Shown here: piece after piece, positions 37,102 through 48,205 of the stretch
Layout of the letters: every line of letters begins with the position of its first letter
How positions within the stretch are numbered: the first letter of the stretch is position 1
Origin: Tersicoccus phoenicis
GTDB lineage: Bacteria; Actinomycetota; Actinomycetes; Actinomycetales; Micrococcaceae
Direction of reading: 5' to 3'
Assembly (NCBI RefSeq): GCF_001968835.1
Contig: NZ_MRDE01000016.1
Location: forward strand, 1-64,000
DNA: 64,000 nt
Position numbers and translations under genes: made by a program
The notes under the pieces: model-generated
The model's input: the letters and a program-made list of their open reading frames with translations, nothing else
Told to the model about the DNA's origin: nothing
Database searches by the model: none

Positions 37102-38676
37102 TCAGTGCAAGGGACCGACGACCGCCTCGACCGTGCGCACGAGCTGGCCCGAGGCGAGGTAGTCGTCGAGGTCGGCGATGTCCGGGGCCAGGAAGCGGTC
37201 GGGGCCCGGGGTCCCGATGCGGGCGGTGACGTCCGCCAGCACCGCCGCTCCCGCCGGACCGGGTTGCAGGGGGCTGCGCAGCGCGATCGCCCGGGTGGCG
37301 GTCAGCAGCTCGACGGCGAGCACCCGCCGGAGGTTGCCCACCCCCTGGCGCAGCTTCCGCGCCGCGTGCCAGCCCATCGAGACGTGGTCTTCCTGCATCG
37401 CGGAACTGGGGATCGAGTCCACGGACGCCGGCACCGCCAGCCGCTTCAGCTCCGAGACCAGTCCCGCCTGCGTGTACTGGGCGATCATCAGCCCCGAGTC
37501 GGTGCCGGGGTCCTCGGCCAGGAACGGCGGCAGACCGTGGGACCGGGCGGGGTCGAGCATCCGGTCGGTGCGGCGTTCGGCCATGGACGCCAGATCGGCG
37601 ACGGGGATGGCCAGGAAGTCCAGGACGTAGGCGACCGGAGCGCCGTGGAAGTTGCCGTTGGAGGAAATGGTGCCGTCGTCGAGCACCACCGGGTTGTCGA
37701 TCGCGGCGGCGAGCTCCCGGTCGGCGACCTGCGTCGCGTGGGCCGCGGTGTCCCGCGCGGCCCCGGCGACCTGCGGGGCGCACCGCAGCGAGTAGGCGTC
37801 CTGGACCCGGTCGTCCCCGTGCCGGTGGGATGCGACGATGGGCGAGTCGGCGAGCACGGCGAGCATGTTGGCGGCCGCGTCGACCTGACCGGGGTGGGGC
37901 CGCAGCGGCTCGTGCAGTTCCGGCACGAAGACGCGGTCGGTGCCGAGCAGCCCCTCCACCGAGAGCGCGGCGGTGATGTCGGCGACGGTGAACAGCTCCC
38001 TCAGGTCCGCGAGCGCGAGGATCAGCTGCCCGAGCATGCCGTCCGTGCCGTTGATCAGGGCGAGCCCCTCCTTCTCGGTCAGAGTGACGGGGGCGATGCC
38101 GGCCTCGGCGAGTAACTCGGGAACGGGACGCTCGACGCCCTCGGGCCCGGTGGCGCGGCCCTCCCCCATCAGCACGAGCGCGCAGTGTGCCAGCGGGGCG
38201 AGGTCGCCCGAGCAGCCCAGCGAGCCGAACTCGTGCACCACCGGGGTGATCCCCGCGTTGAGCACATCGAGTAGGGTCTGCAGGGTTTGCGGCCGGATGC
38301 CTGTCCGACCCGACGCCAGGGTCTTGGCGCGCAGGAACATCAGGGCGCGGACCACCTCGCGCTCGACGGCGGGACCGGCACCGGCCGCGTGCGAGCGAAT
38401 CAGCGACTTCTGCAACCGGGTGCGCTTCTGCGGCGGGATCGGGGTGTTCGCGAGGGCGCCGAAGCCGGTGGAGATCCCGTAGACCGGGGTGTCGGATGCG
38501 GCGAGCGCGTCGATGTGCGCCCGGACGCGGCTCACCCGCTCGCGCGCCTCCGGGGCGAGCTCGACCCGGGCGTCGTGCCGGGCGACGGCGATCACGTCCG
38601 CGGTCGTGGTCCCGGACGTCGACAGGGTGACGGGAGCCGCCCGATCGGTGGCAAAGACGGTGGTGGTGGCGGTCAC
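37102..38676 (-). CDS. hutH: Histidine ammonia-lyase
   Basis: First step of histidine degradation, giving urocanate and ammonia. The 524-residue protein has VYGISTGFGALAN with the catalytic Tyr. The MIO cofactor region reads GSLGCSGDLAPL, with Cys-Ser-Gly in place of the common Ala-Ser-Gly. GTDGMLG and SIPSSAMQEDHVSMG follow. The Cys variant is one I remember from actinobacterial enzymes, and the cofactor should still form. GTG start at 38676 with AGGAGG seven bases upstream. It is the last gene of hutU-hutI-hutH. Confidence 0.95.
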   Translation of the reverse strand: MTATTTVFATDRAAPVTLSTSGTTTADVIAVARHDARVELAPEARERVSRVRAHIDALAASDTPVYGISTGFGALANTPIPPQKRTRLQKSLIRSHAAGAGPAVEREVVRALMFLRAKTLASGRTGIRPQTLQTLLDVLNAGITPVVHEFGSLGCSGDLAPLAHCALVLMGEGRATGPEGVERPVPELLAEAGIAPVTLTEKEGLALINGTDGMLGQLILALADLRELFTVADITAALSVEGLLGTDRVFVPELHEPLRPHPGQVDAAANMLAVLADSPIVASHRHGDDRVQDAYSLRCAPQVAGAARDTAAHATQVADRELAAAIDNPVVLDDGTISSNGNFHGAPVAYVLDFLAIPVADLASMAERRTDRMLDPARSHGLPPFLAEDPGTDSGLMIAQYTQAGLVSELKRLAVPASVDSIPSSAMQEDHVSMGWHAARKLRQGVGNLRRVLAVELLTATRAIALRSPLQPGPAGAAVLADVTARIGTPGPDRFLAPDIADLDDYLASGQLVRTVEAVVGPLH

Positions 38677-38755
38677 GGAATTCCTCCTGGGATGACGAAC
38701 TGACGGGGTGGTGGGATGACGGGCTGACGAGGGTGTGGGGTCGTGAATCGGGAGC

Positions 38756-39954
38756 TCAGGGGCGGCCGACGGGCCGGACGAGCTGCTCGCCGCGTCGCCA
38801 GACGGCCCAGGTCAGCGGCATTCCGGGGCGGTAGGCCAGGTGCACGGCCGACGGCGCGTCGAGCACGTGCAGGTCGGCGCGGGTGTCCACGGCCAGGCGC
38901 CCGATTGCGGGCCGGTCGGCGGTGCCGATGTCGCGTCGAAGGGCCCGGGCGCCGCCCAGGGTGGCCGCCTCGACCGCCTCGGCGACCGACAAGCCCATCT
39001 GCAGCACGGCGGTGGCGACGCAGAAGTTCATGGAGGTGGTCCAGCTGGTGCCGGGGTTGGCGTTGGAGGCGATGGCGACCGTGGCCCCGGCGTCGAGCAG
39101 CTGCCGGGCCGGGGCCAGCGGGGCGCGGGTGGACAGGTCGCACGCCGGCAGCACCGTTGCCACGGTCGCGGACCCGGCGAGTGCCTCGACGTCGTCGTCG
39201 GTGAGGTGGTTGACGTGGTCCACCGAGGCGGCACGGAGTTCGACGGCCAGGGCGACGCCGCCGCCGGGGCCCAGCTGGTTGCCGTGCACCCGCAGCCCGA
39301 GCCCGGCGTCCCGGCAGGCGGTCAGCACGCGGCGGGACTGCTCGACCGTGAAGGCCCCGCGTTCGCAGAACACGTCGGCCCAGCGCACGTGGGGAGCGAC
39401 CGCGGAGAGCATCGAACCGCACACCAGCTCGACGTAGTCGTCCGGGTCGAGGCCGTCCGGCACCAGGTGCGCCCCGAGGAACGTGACGTCCTCGACGTGG
39501 GCGGCGGCGATCCTGGCGCTGCGGGCCTCGTCCCGGACCGTCAGCCCGTAGCCGGTCTTGGTCTCCAGACTCGTGGTGCCGCCGGCCAGTGCCTCCCGCA
39601 CCCGAGCGGCGACGAGGGTGTCGAGCCGCGCGTCGTCGGCGGCGCGGGTCGCGTCGGCGGTGACGGCGATGCCCCCGGCCTCGTACGCCTGGCCCGCCAT
39701 CCGGGCGGCGAACTCCGGGGCCCGGTCCCCGTCGAAGACCAGGTGGGTGTGCGAGTCGACCCAGCCGGGCAGCACCGCGCGGCCGCCGACGTCGACGGCG
39801 CGGTCCGCCGCCGGCGCGCGTGACGCGGGCCCGGCCCAGGCGATCCGCTCACCTTCGATCACGACCGCCGCGTCGGGAATGGTGCCGAGCTCCTCGTCCA
39901 CGGTGGTCAGCTCCGCGATGCCGGTGATCAGTACGGACCCCCGGTCGGAGAGGC

Positions 39955-39958
<4 letters not shown>
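38756..39958 (-). CDS. hutI: Imidazolonepropionase
   Basis: Third step: opens the imidazolone ring to N-formimidoyl-L-glutamate. The 400-residue amidohydrolase has the metal ligands in [22 protein letters not shown] and [16 protein letters not shown] supplies the Asn/Asp region. ETKTGYGL is the substrate-contacting loop. It is overlapped by hutU as ATGA. A 79-nt spacer with a direct repeat of GATGACG-CTGACG lies before hutH. Confidence 0.95.
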
Positions 39959-41649
<1,691 letters not shown>

Positions 41650-41787
41650 GGTCGTTCTCCTGTCGGGTCGAGCGGGTCAAGCGCACGGGCCGGTGACGCG
41701 GATCGGGTCGGTGAGGCCGTGACGGGCCCGCGACTGCCTCCATGGCACCACGTCGGGCCTGCCCTGTGCGGCCGTCCCGACACCATC

Positions 41788-41805
41788 TGTCCGGGATCCC
41801 AGACA
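41788..41805. promoter_or_regulatory. Putative IclR (HutR) operator upstream of hutU
   Basis: TGTCCGGGATCCCAGACA is an almost perfect palindrome centred on GGGATCCC. Its 14-bp core resembles the corynebacterial HutR motif TCTGwwATwCCAGA as I remember it. A near copy lies at 42631-42648. Confidence 0.75.
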
Positions 41806-41819
41806 CGGGCGGCACGTGC

Positions 41820-42608
41820 TCAATCCGACCGCGGAACCCCGTACAGCCGGGCCGCCAACGCGTCGGCGGTCCGCCGCAGGTGCACGACGAGACCACGGCG
41901 GCGTTCCTCGTCGATCCGATGAGAGAGAAACGTGACGGCGAGACCGGCCACCGGCAGGCCGCGATGATCGTGGGCGGCGACGGCGACGGACGCGAAGTCC
42001 GGAGTGACGTCGCCCTCCTCGACAGCCCAGCCCCGCACCCGAGTGCGTTCCAGCTCGGCGCGAAGCCGGCTCGGACTGGTGATCCCGGTGCGCTCGTCGC
42101 GGTCGGTGCGCCGGGAGCTGAACGCGGCCCGGTTCGGGTACAGGGCCCGGACCTGGGCGGGGGCCAGGTCGGCGAGCATCGATCGTCCACTCGCGGTCAG
42201 GTGCGCGGGGATGCGCACCCCCACCTCCGTGACCAGGGACGGGCGGCCCGGTGCGCGCTCCTCCACGACGTACACGACGTCGCGCCCGTGCAACAGCGCC
42301 AGGTGGGCGCTCTCCCCCACCGTGTCCACGAGAGCGTGCAGCAGCGGAGCGCCGAGACGCGCCATGGGGTCCTGCCGCACCCAGGCCGACGACAACTCGA
42401 ACGCCGCGATGCCGAGGCCGTAGAGCCGCTCCTCCGGTAAATGGGTCACGAAGCCCTCGGCCGTCATCACCGCGAGCAGGTGGTACACCGACGAACGGGG
42501 CAGCTCGAGCGCCGTGGCGATCGACGCGGCGGTGACTGGTCCCCGGCGCGTTGCCAGGAAGCGGAGCAGGCGCAGCGTGTTCGTCGCCGCCGGGACCTTG
42601 GAGCCCAT
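41820..42608 (-). CDS. hutR: IclR-family regulator of histidine utilisation
   Basis: The 262-residue protein has an N-terminal winged HTH (VTAASIATALELPRSSVYHLL). An IclR effector domain follows, with GRDVVYVVEERAP and the LTASGRSMLADL loop. It ends with GDVTPDFASVAVAAHDHRG-type core strands. ATG at 42608 follows a GGAGGAGGAA ribosome-binding site. It sits between hutUIH and divergent hutG, and the same palindrome flanks both sides, so it most likely controls all hut genes and itself. The name hutR is by context. Confidence 0.88.
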   Translation of the reverse strand: MGSKVPAATNTLRLLRFLATRRGPVTAASIATALELPRSSVYHLLAVMTAEGFVTHLPEERLYGLGIAAFELSSAWVRQDPMARLGAPLLHALVDTVGESAHLALLHGRDVVYVVEERAPGRPSLVTEVGVRIPAHLTASGRSMLADLAPAQVRALYPNRAAFSSRRTDRDERTGITSPSRLRAELERTRVRGWAVEEGDVTPDFASVAVAAHDHRGLPVAGLAVTFLSHRIDEERRRGLVVHLRRTADALAARLYGVPRSD

Positions 42609-42630
42609 GGTCGTTCCTCCTCCGATGCCA

Positions 42631-42648
42631 TATCTGGGATCCCAGACA
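42631..42648. promoter_or_regulatory. Putative IclR (HutR) operator between hutR and hutG
   Basis: TATCTGGGATCCCAGACA shares the TCTGGGATCCCAGA core with the site upstream of hutU. It lies 23 nt before hutR and 55 nt before hutG, in a position to control both. Confidence 0.78.
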
Positions 42649-42702
42649 TTACCGGCTCCGCCGGCGGTCGTGGCGCCGGCCCGACGACGGCAGAATCGCA
42701 GC

Positions 42703-43710
42703 ATGACCTCCGACCCGTCCCCCGCCGCGGCGCCGGCGTCCTTCGCGTGGAGCGGGCGCACCGACGGTCCCGGCCCCGAGCACCGTCGCTGGCACCAGGC
42801 GGTTTGCACGGCGGAGACCGGCGCCGGCGACGGACGTGGCGGTGTCACGCTCATCGGCTTCGCCAGCGACGAGGGGGTGCGGCGCAACCACGGGCGGCCC
42901 GGTGCGGTCGAGGGGCCGGATGCCCTGCGGCGGGCCCTCGCCCCACTGGCCGTGCACACCGAGCTGCCGATCGTCGACACGGGCACGGTGACGGTCGACG
43001 GCCCCGATCTGGAGGGCGGTCAGGACCGGCTCGGTGACCGGGTCGCGGAGGCTGTGGACCAGCACGACCTCGTCGTGGTGCTCGGCGGCGGCCATGAGAC
43101 CGCCTGGGGCAGCTATCTCGGGCGGAGGCGAAGCACCCGCCTGGGTGGCGCCGGGCAGCGGGGCCGGCGGGTCGGCGTGCTCAATCTCGACGCCCACTTC
43201 GACCTGCGCACCGCGGCCGCCCCGTCGTCGGGCACCCCGTTCCGGCAGATGGCCGACGCCGACCGGGCCGACGGCCGCGACTTCCGCTACACCGTGCTGG
43301 GGATCAGCGAACCGTCCAACACCCGCGCCCTGTTCGACGCGGCGGCGGAGCTGGACGTGCGGTACCTGACCGATGAACAGTGCACGCCCACGAACCTGAC
43401 CGCGGTCCTGGCGGCCGTCGACGCCCTGCTCGCCGACGTCGACGCCCTGCACCTGAGCATCGACCTGGACGTGCTCCCGGCCGCTGTCGCCCCCGGCGTC
43501 AGCGCGCCCGCCGGCTACGGGGTGCCCCTCGAGGTCGTCCACGCCGTCTGCCGGCACGTGGCCGCGAGCGGAAAGCTGGCCCTGGTCGACGTCGTCGAAC
43601 TGGCACCCCGGCTGGACGTCGACCAGCGGACCGCGCGCACGGGCGCCCGGCTGATCACGACCCTCGTTCACGAGGCCGCCGCCGCGGCTCGAGCCGATGG
43701 AGGTCGGTAG
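42703..43710 (+). CDS. hutG: Formimidoylglutamase
   Basis: Last step: formimidoylglutamate to glutamate and formamide. The 335-residue protein is of the arginase/ureohydrolase fold with manganese ligands. LGGGHETAWG, NLDAHFDLR and SIDLDVLP give the His and Asp set. GFASDEGVRRNHGRPGA is typical of HutG. ATG at 42703; longer upstream frames run over the operator and hutR start. It is divergent from hutR. Confidence 0.95.
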   Translation: MTSDPSPAAAPASFAWSGRTDGPGPEHRRWHQAVCTAETGAGDGRGGVTLIGFASDEGVRRNHGRPGAVEGPDALRRALAPLAVHTELPIVDTGTVTVDGPDLEGGQDRLGDRVAEAVDQHDLVVVLGGGHETAWGSYLGRRRSTRLGGAGQRGRRVGVLNLDAHFDLRTAAAPSSGTPFRQMADADRADGRDFRYTVLGISEPSNTRALFDAAAELDVRYLTDEQCTPTNLTAVLAAVDALLADVDALHLSIDLDVLPAAVAPGVSAPAGYGVPLEVVHAVCRHVAASGKLALVDVVELAPRLDVDQRTARTGARLITTLVHEAAAAARADGGR

Positions 43711-43810
43711 ACGTCGACTGGAGCACCCCAGATCATCAGCACTATGATGGACGGGCACAGCGGCACGTCGGTGCCGATCGGGAGTCGATGGTGAGGAGAA
43801 CAGTCCGAGC

Positions 43811-44359
43811 ATGGCAACGAACGATGCGACATTCACGGTTCCAGGCCTGAGCGTGGAGGACGGACACCGGGTGGGCGATCTGCTGCAGATCCGTCTGCAC
43901 GCCCTCAACGACCTGCAGTTGACCCTCAAGCACGCGCACTGGAACGTCATCGGGCGCGACTTCATCGGGGTGCACGAGATGCTGGACCCTCAGATCGAAC
44001 TGGTCCGCGGCTTCGTCGACGACCTCGCCGAGCGAATGGCCGCACTCGGAGTGCCGCCCAACGGCCTGCCCGGGGACCTGGTGGCCCGCCGCACCTGGCA
44101 GGACTACTCGATCGGCCGCGCCAGCACGGTCGAGCACCTCGCCGCGCTGGACCTCGTCTACAACGGGGTGATCGAGGACCACCGCAAGGACATCGCGATC
44201 CTCGACGACCTGGACCTGGTCACCCAGGACATGCTGATCGGCCAGGTGCAGGCGCTGGAGAAGTTCCAGTGGTTCATCCGCGCCCACCTGGAGAACACGG
44301 GCGGCGGCCTGCGACACGAGGGTGCGACGTCCGAGAAGGAAGCCGCGGCCAAGGCCTGA
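43811..44359 (+). CDS. dps: Dps-family ferritin-like DNA-protection protein
   Basis: Twelve-subunit iron-storing protein that protects DNA from Fenton damage. The 182-residue protein has the inter-subunit ferroxidase site: HAHWNVIGRDFIGVHEMLD supplies His, and the Asp/Glu ligands come from FVDDLAER. The C-terminus is Lys/Glu/Ala-rich (SEKEAAAKA) and may contact DNA. TATGAT at 43744-43749 could be the -10 of its own promoter. Confidence 0.94.
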   Translation: MATNDATFTVPGLSVEDGHRVGDLLQIRLHALNDLQLTLKHAHWNVIGRDFIGVHEMLDPQIELVRGFVDDLAERMAALGVPPNGLPGDLVARRTWQDYSIGRASTVEHLAALDLVYNGVIEDHRKDIAILDDLDLVTQDMLIGQVQALEKFQWFIRAHLENTGGGLRHEGATSEKEAAAKA

Positions 44360-44405
44360 CCGGTCCGTTCGGTCTCGATGCCGACCAGCCAGGCCTCGCG
44401 TAGCC

Positions 44406-46343
44406 TCATCGCAGCGTCGTCATCCGTGTCCAACCCGACCCGACGGTGGGACCCCCGCTGACTCGGCCCGCGGCCACCGGGTAGTACCGCAGGGACCCGT
44501 CGTCGAACGTCGCCAGCAGGCCGGTACTCGTCGGCGCGGTGAAACCGTGGACCACCGTCATCCCGCGAATCCGGTTCCAGCCACGGCCGACCACGGTGGG
44601 GGCGCCGGTGAGGCGCCCGGCGCCGTCGCCGCGATACAGCCGCAGCAGCCCGTCACCGGTACGGGCGAGCAGATCGGCGTGCCCGTCTCCGTCCGTGTCC
44701 AGCATCACCGTCTCCACCGCCGGCCACGAGGAAGCGATCAGTGTGCCGGCGGCCGTGGTTCCCGCACTCGGATTGGCGTAGTAGAGCAACCGTCCGTCCG
44801 GGCTCTTCGCCACCACGCCGGGATACCGCGCCGCGTCGATCCAGGTACCGGGAATGACCTGATACCCACCCCAGCCCCGACCGATCGTCACGGGCGGGGC
44901 GAACCCGCCGCCGTTGTACCCCGGGTAGAGCTTCAGATCCCCGCCGGTGAAGGAGGCGACGATGTCGAACGTGCCGTCGCCGTTGTAGTCCACGGTGGCA
45001 CCGGACCGCATGGCGCCCCAGCCGGTGCCGATCCGGCGAGCGGGCAGCACGGTTCCACGACCGGAGCCGGCATAGTCGAGCAGGTCGTTGTTCGAGCCCC
45101 GGGCGATGAGGTCCGCCGAACTCGGGATGCTGGGACTGCCGCTGGTCGCCTTGGTCCGGGTGACGATGAGGGCCGCCTGATTCACCTTGGCCGCGAAGGC
45201 GGAGTCGGACCGCGCCCGCGCCAGCACGGCGTCGTACATCTGTGCCGTCATCGTCGGGCTGGCGCAGAGCACCATGCTGCCACCGGCACCGATGAAGTTC
45301 ACGGCGCGCTGGGCCGGGGTCCACGCCGCGACCTGCTTGGCGTTGCACAGGTCGTCCGAGATGACGATGCCGCCGAAGCCGAGGTCGGACCGCAGCATGC
45401 CCGACAGCACGGTGGGTGAGAACGCCGCGGGCCGGGCGGCGTCGATGCGGCTGTAGTAGGCGGTGGAAACCATCATCCAGCGGGCACCGGCGGCGACCTG
45501 GTCCCGGAAGGGCTGCAGGTACGGGTCCGTGCGGGTGGTCTGCCTGTCCGTGACACCGGCCGTGGTGTCGGTGTTGCCGGTGACCCGGCCCAGGCCCGGG
45601 AAGTGCTTCGGTGTCGGCGCCACGCCGGCGTCCCGCAGGCCCGCCGCGAAGGCACGGGACTTCGCCGAGACCTGCGCGGGTGTGTACCCGTACTGGCGAG
45701 CGAAGGCGCCGATCGGGGCGTTCGACGGCGCGAACCGGGGACTCGGGACGGTGTCGGCGACGGGCGCCAGGTCCACCGTCACTCCGGCGTACAGCAGTTG
45801 GCGCCCCCAGGCGGCGGCCGAGGAACGCAGCGTCGCGTCGGACCAGGTGCCCTGCGTCAGGGCAGACGGGATGGTGGAGAAGCCCGGACCGCGGAGCACC
45901 TGGACGGCGCCGCCCTCCTGATCGGTGCCGACGGCGAGTCGATATCCTCCCGTGGCCGCGCCCGCCGTGGCCTGCAGGTCACGGCTGACGGCAGCGGTGG
46001 CCCCGATGCCAGCGCTGCTGCGCCCACTGAGCATCACGTTGCCGATGTGCCGGCCGCGGATCAGTGCCGTGACCGCCGGGTCGACGCCGGTGGCCGTGTT
46101 CGCCGTCATGAACAGCTGACCCACGCGCTGTTCGAGGGTGAGTCGCCCGGTCAGGTTGCCGGCGCCGGGAATGACGCTGGCCGGGACGGCGCGAGCCGGC
46201 GCCACGGGCGCTCCCTGCGCAGGCGCGACCGTCGCACTGACCAGGCCCAGGGCCATCAGCGCGGCCGCCGCCGTCCGCCCCCTCCTCACCCGCGGACGAG
46301 CCCGCCGGGTCGGCGCGGACGGTGTCGGCTTCGATCGCCACAT
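44406..46343 (-). CDS. Secreted glycoside hydrolase family 3-like protein with FG-GAP repeats
   Basis: The 645-residue protein has a signal peptide (about 25-45, cleavage near AQGA). A GH3 barrel spans about 65-400 with KHFPG at 246-250 and the nucleophile-region VISDDL at 327-332. About 220 residues of FG-GAP/VCBS-type repeats follow (DYNGDGTFDIV, DTDGDGHADLL) that probably bind calcium. NagZ-type N-acetylglucosaminidases act on wall muropeptides and carry an Asp-x-His dyad after KHFPG. Here the loop reads GNTDTTAGVTD with no His, so catalysis may differ. ATG at 46343, with an alternative GTG at 46346; GGGAG precedes both. Confidence 0.82.
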   Translation of the reverse strand: MWRSKPTPSAPTRRARPRVRRGRTAAAALMALGLVSATVAPAQGAPVAPARAVPASVIPGAGNLTGRLTLEQRVGQLFMTANTATGVDPAVTALIRGRHIGNVMLSGRSSAGIGATAAVSRDLQATAGAATGGYRLAVGTDQEGGAVQVLRGPGFSTIPSALTQGTWSDATLRSSAAAWGRQLLYAGVTVDLAPVADTVPSPRFAPSNAPIGAFARQYGYTPAQVSAKSRAFAAGLRDAGVAPTPKHFPGLGRVTGNTDTTAGVTDRQTTRTDPYLQPFRDQVAAGARWMMVSTAYYSRIDAARPAAFSPTVLSGMLRSDLGFGGIVISDDLCNAKQVAAWTPAQRAVNFIGAGGSMVLCASPTMTAQMYDAVLARARSDSAFAAKVNQAALIVTRTKATSGSPSIPSSADLIARGSNNDLLDYAGSGRGTVLPARRIGTGWGAMRSGATVDYNGDGTFDIVASFTGGDLKLYPGYNGGGFAPPVTIGRGWGGYQVIPGTWIDAARYPGVVAKSPDGRLLYYANPSAGTTAAGTLIASSWPAVETVMLDTDGDGHADLLARTGDGLLRLYRGDGAGRLTGAPTVVGRGWNRIRGMTVVHGFTAPTSTGLLATFDDGSLRYYPVAAGRVSGGPTVGSGWTRMTTLR

Positions 46344-46442
46344 CACGATCCACTCCCTTCGTTGCACCGTCGTCACGCTACGCGCCCACGCCGACCGCCG
46401 ACGGAACGATCCGGTAACGGTGTCGGCCGTAGAGTCGGCCTC

Positions 46443-47318
46443 ATGACTGAAGCGACCTCCGCCGGCCGGCAGCCGCGTGATCGTGCGTTCACCCAGGTCG
46501 ACGTGTTCACCGCCGAGCCCTACCGGGGCAACCCCGTCGCCGTCGTCCTGGACGCCGACGGACTGGACGCGGATGCCATGCAACGCTTCGCGGCGTGGAC
46601 GAAGCTGTCCGAGACGACATTCGTGTGCGCTCCCACCGCACCAGGCGCCGATTACCGGCTGCGGATCTTCACGCCGGCGCGCGAGTTGCCGTTCGCCGGT
46701 CACCCGACCCTCGGCAGCGCGCACGCGTGGCTGACCTCCGGCGACGCTTCGCGCCCGGAGGACCGGATCGGCGACGTCGTCCAGGAATGCGGCGCCGGCC
46801 TGGTCCGGATCAGGCGCGACGGCGGGCGGCTCGCGTTCGCGGCACCTCCGACGGTCCGATCCGGGCCTCCGGACGAGCAGACGCTCGCCCTCGTCACCAC
46901 GGGACTGCGGATCGAGCCGGACCAGGTGGTCGCCGCCCGGTGGGTGGACAACGGGCCCGGCTGGCTCGGTGTCCTGCTGGCCGACGCCGACGCGGTGCGT
47001 GCCGTCGAGCCCGACGTCACGGCCCTGAGCGGCTTGAACGTCGGCATCGTCGGGCTCGAGCCGGTGGGCGGGCCGGTCCGGGCGGAGGTGCGTGCTTTCG
47101 CCGTCGGCGCGGGCGTGGCAGAGGACCCCGTCACGGGGAGCCTGAACGCGTCCCTGGCGCAGTGGCTGATCGGCGAGGGCGTGCTGCCCCCGTCCTACGT
47201 CGCGGCGCAGGGCAGCCGGGTGGGCCGGGCCGGCCGTGTGCACGTGGACGCCGACGGCGACGACGTGTGGGTCGGCGGGAACGTGGTCACCTGCATTCGC
47301 GGCACCGTCCGCCTCTGA
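46443..47318 (+). CDS. PhzF-family isomerase-like protein
   Basis: The 291-residue protein has the PhzF fold: VDVFTAEPYRGNPVAVVLD at the start, LSETTFV with the catalytic Glu, and FTPARELPFAGHPTLGSAH. The second half has EDPVTGSLNASLAQWL. PhzF makes phenazine precursors in pseudomonads, but most relatives have other, unknown substrates, and there are no phz genes here. It starts with ATG at 46443, divergent from the GH3-like gene. Confidence 0.92.
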   Translation: MTEATSAGRQPRDRAFTQVDVFTAEPYRGNPVAVVLDADGLDADAMQRFAAWTKLSETTFVCAPTAPGADYRLRIFTPARELPFAGHPTLGSAHAWLTSGDASRPEDRIGDVVQECGAGLVRIRRDGGRLAFAAPPTVRSGPPDEQTLALVTTGLRIEPDQVVAARWVDNGPGWLGVLLADADAVRAVEPDVTALSGLNVGIVGLEPVGGPVRAEVRAFAVGAGVAEDPVTGSLNASLAQWLIGEGVLPPSYVAAQGSRVGRAGRVHVDADGDDVWVGGNVVTCIRGTVRL

Positions 47319-47367
47319 GCCTCCGGGCGCCCGCCGCCCCGTCCGGTCTGGGCGGCGCCGCCGTGGA

Positions 47368-47859
47368 CTACAGCTCGGTGCTGCCCCTGTTGCCACCGTC
47401 GTACGTGGCGCCGGTGACCTTGGCCTTGACGAAATTGAGCAGGGCGCCCGCGCCGCCGCCGGGCTGGTCCCAGTATTCGGCGGAGTCCGGGCTGACGGCG
47501 ATCAGGGTCAGCCCCGGTGTCTGCTTCCCGTCCGGGAAGAAGGCGTCCGTGGCCGAGTCCCACAGCTCGTCGATCCTGGTCCGACTGTGCTCGAGCCGCG
47601 CGCTCCCGGCGAGCGAGACCCAGTGCCCGGAGCCGGCGAAGGCGACGTTGACCTGCGGGTGGGCACTTAACTGCTCGGCGAACGGGCCGTTGTCACGGGC
47701 GAAGAACCACAGGGTGCCGTCGCCCTCGACCTTCTGGACCGTCATCGGCCGGCTCTGGATCGATCCGCTCTCCAGGACCGTACTGACCATGACGGTGTGG
47801 TCCTTCCGCATCAGCTCGATGATCTTCGCGCTGTCGTCGGACTGGCTGGCCTGGCTCAT
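47368..47859 (-). CDS. Pyridoxamine 5'-phosphate oxidase-like (general stress) flavin protein
   Basis: The 163-residue protein has the split-barrel PNPOx fold. IIELMRKDHTVMVSTV opens it, and SRPMTVQKVEGDGTLWFFA follows. VNVAFAGSGHWVSLAGSARL and a Trp-rich end (LWDSATDAFFPDG ... SAEYWD) complete it. It is closest in layout to the GS26-type general stress proteins that bind flavin. ATG at 47859 has GAAGGAG six bases upstream. The frame extends a few codons further only through that ribosome-binding site. Confidence 0.88.
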   Translation of the reverse strand: MSQASQSDDSAKIIELMRKDHTVMVSTVLESGSIQSRPMTVQKVEGDGTLWFFARDNGPFAEQLSAHPQVNVAFAGSGHWVSLAGSARLEHSRTRIDELWDSATDAFFPDGKQTPGLTLIAVSPDSAEYWDQPGGGAGALLNFVKAKVTGATYDGGNRGSTEL

Positions 47860-48029
47860 GTCACTCTCCTTCACCGGCGAGGTCGCGGTTCGTTCAGCCT
47901 AAGCGCCTCGGCGCGCCCGGTCCACGGCCCGAAGGCCTTGGAGCCGGACCGCTGGCAGCGACCTGGCCGATGCCACGCTCCCACGGCGTCCAGAGCCGCG
48001 CCGTGGGCCGCGGGGAGGATCCCTGCGTG

Positions 48030-48205
48030 GTCAGCCGGGGCTTCACCCAGCAGCCCGGTAGGGTCGACAATATGAGGAGCGGTCACCGTGGTGTCTCCTT
48101 TCGAGGATTCTGTGCAAGGCTGACTCGAAGGACCACACCGGTGGTCGCGTCCACGTCTGCAATGACGTGCTGGCCACCGGGGCATTACACCACTCTTATG
48201 AGGCA
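48030..48205 (-). mobile_element. IS256-family element remnant (left end and transposase N-terminus)
   Basis: On the minus strand a GTG at 48086, preceded by AAGGAG, starts the peptide TAPHIVDPTGLLGEA, ending at about 48039. This is the near-invariant N-terminus of actinobacterial IS256-family transposases. After that the homology stops and the frame continues into unrelated sequence. On the other side, AGAGTGGTGTAATGCCCCGG near 48178-48198 looks like the terminal inverted repeat of such elements. Only the left end seems to be left. The remaining bases of the 47860-48211 gap show no gene. Confidence 0.65.

Noticed and set aside
34204-38115. Very long plus-strand open frame (1303 codons) opposite clpB and hutH
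   Set aside because: It is antisense to two well-recognised genes; the open frame is a by-product of G/C-rich third positions and has no motif.
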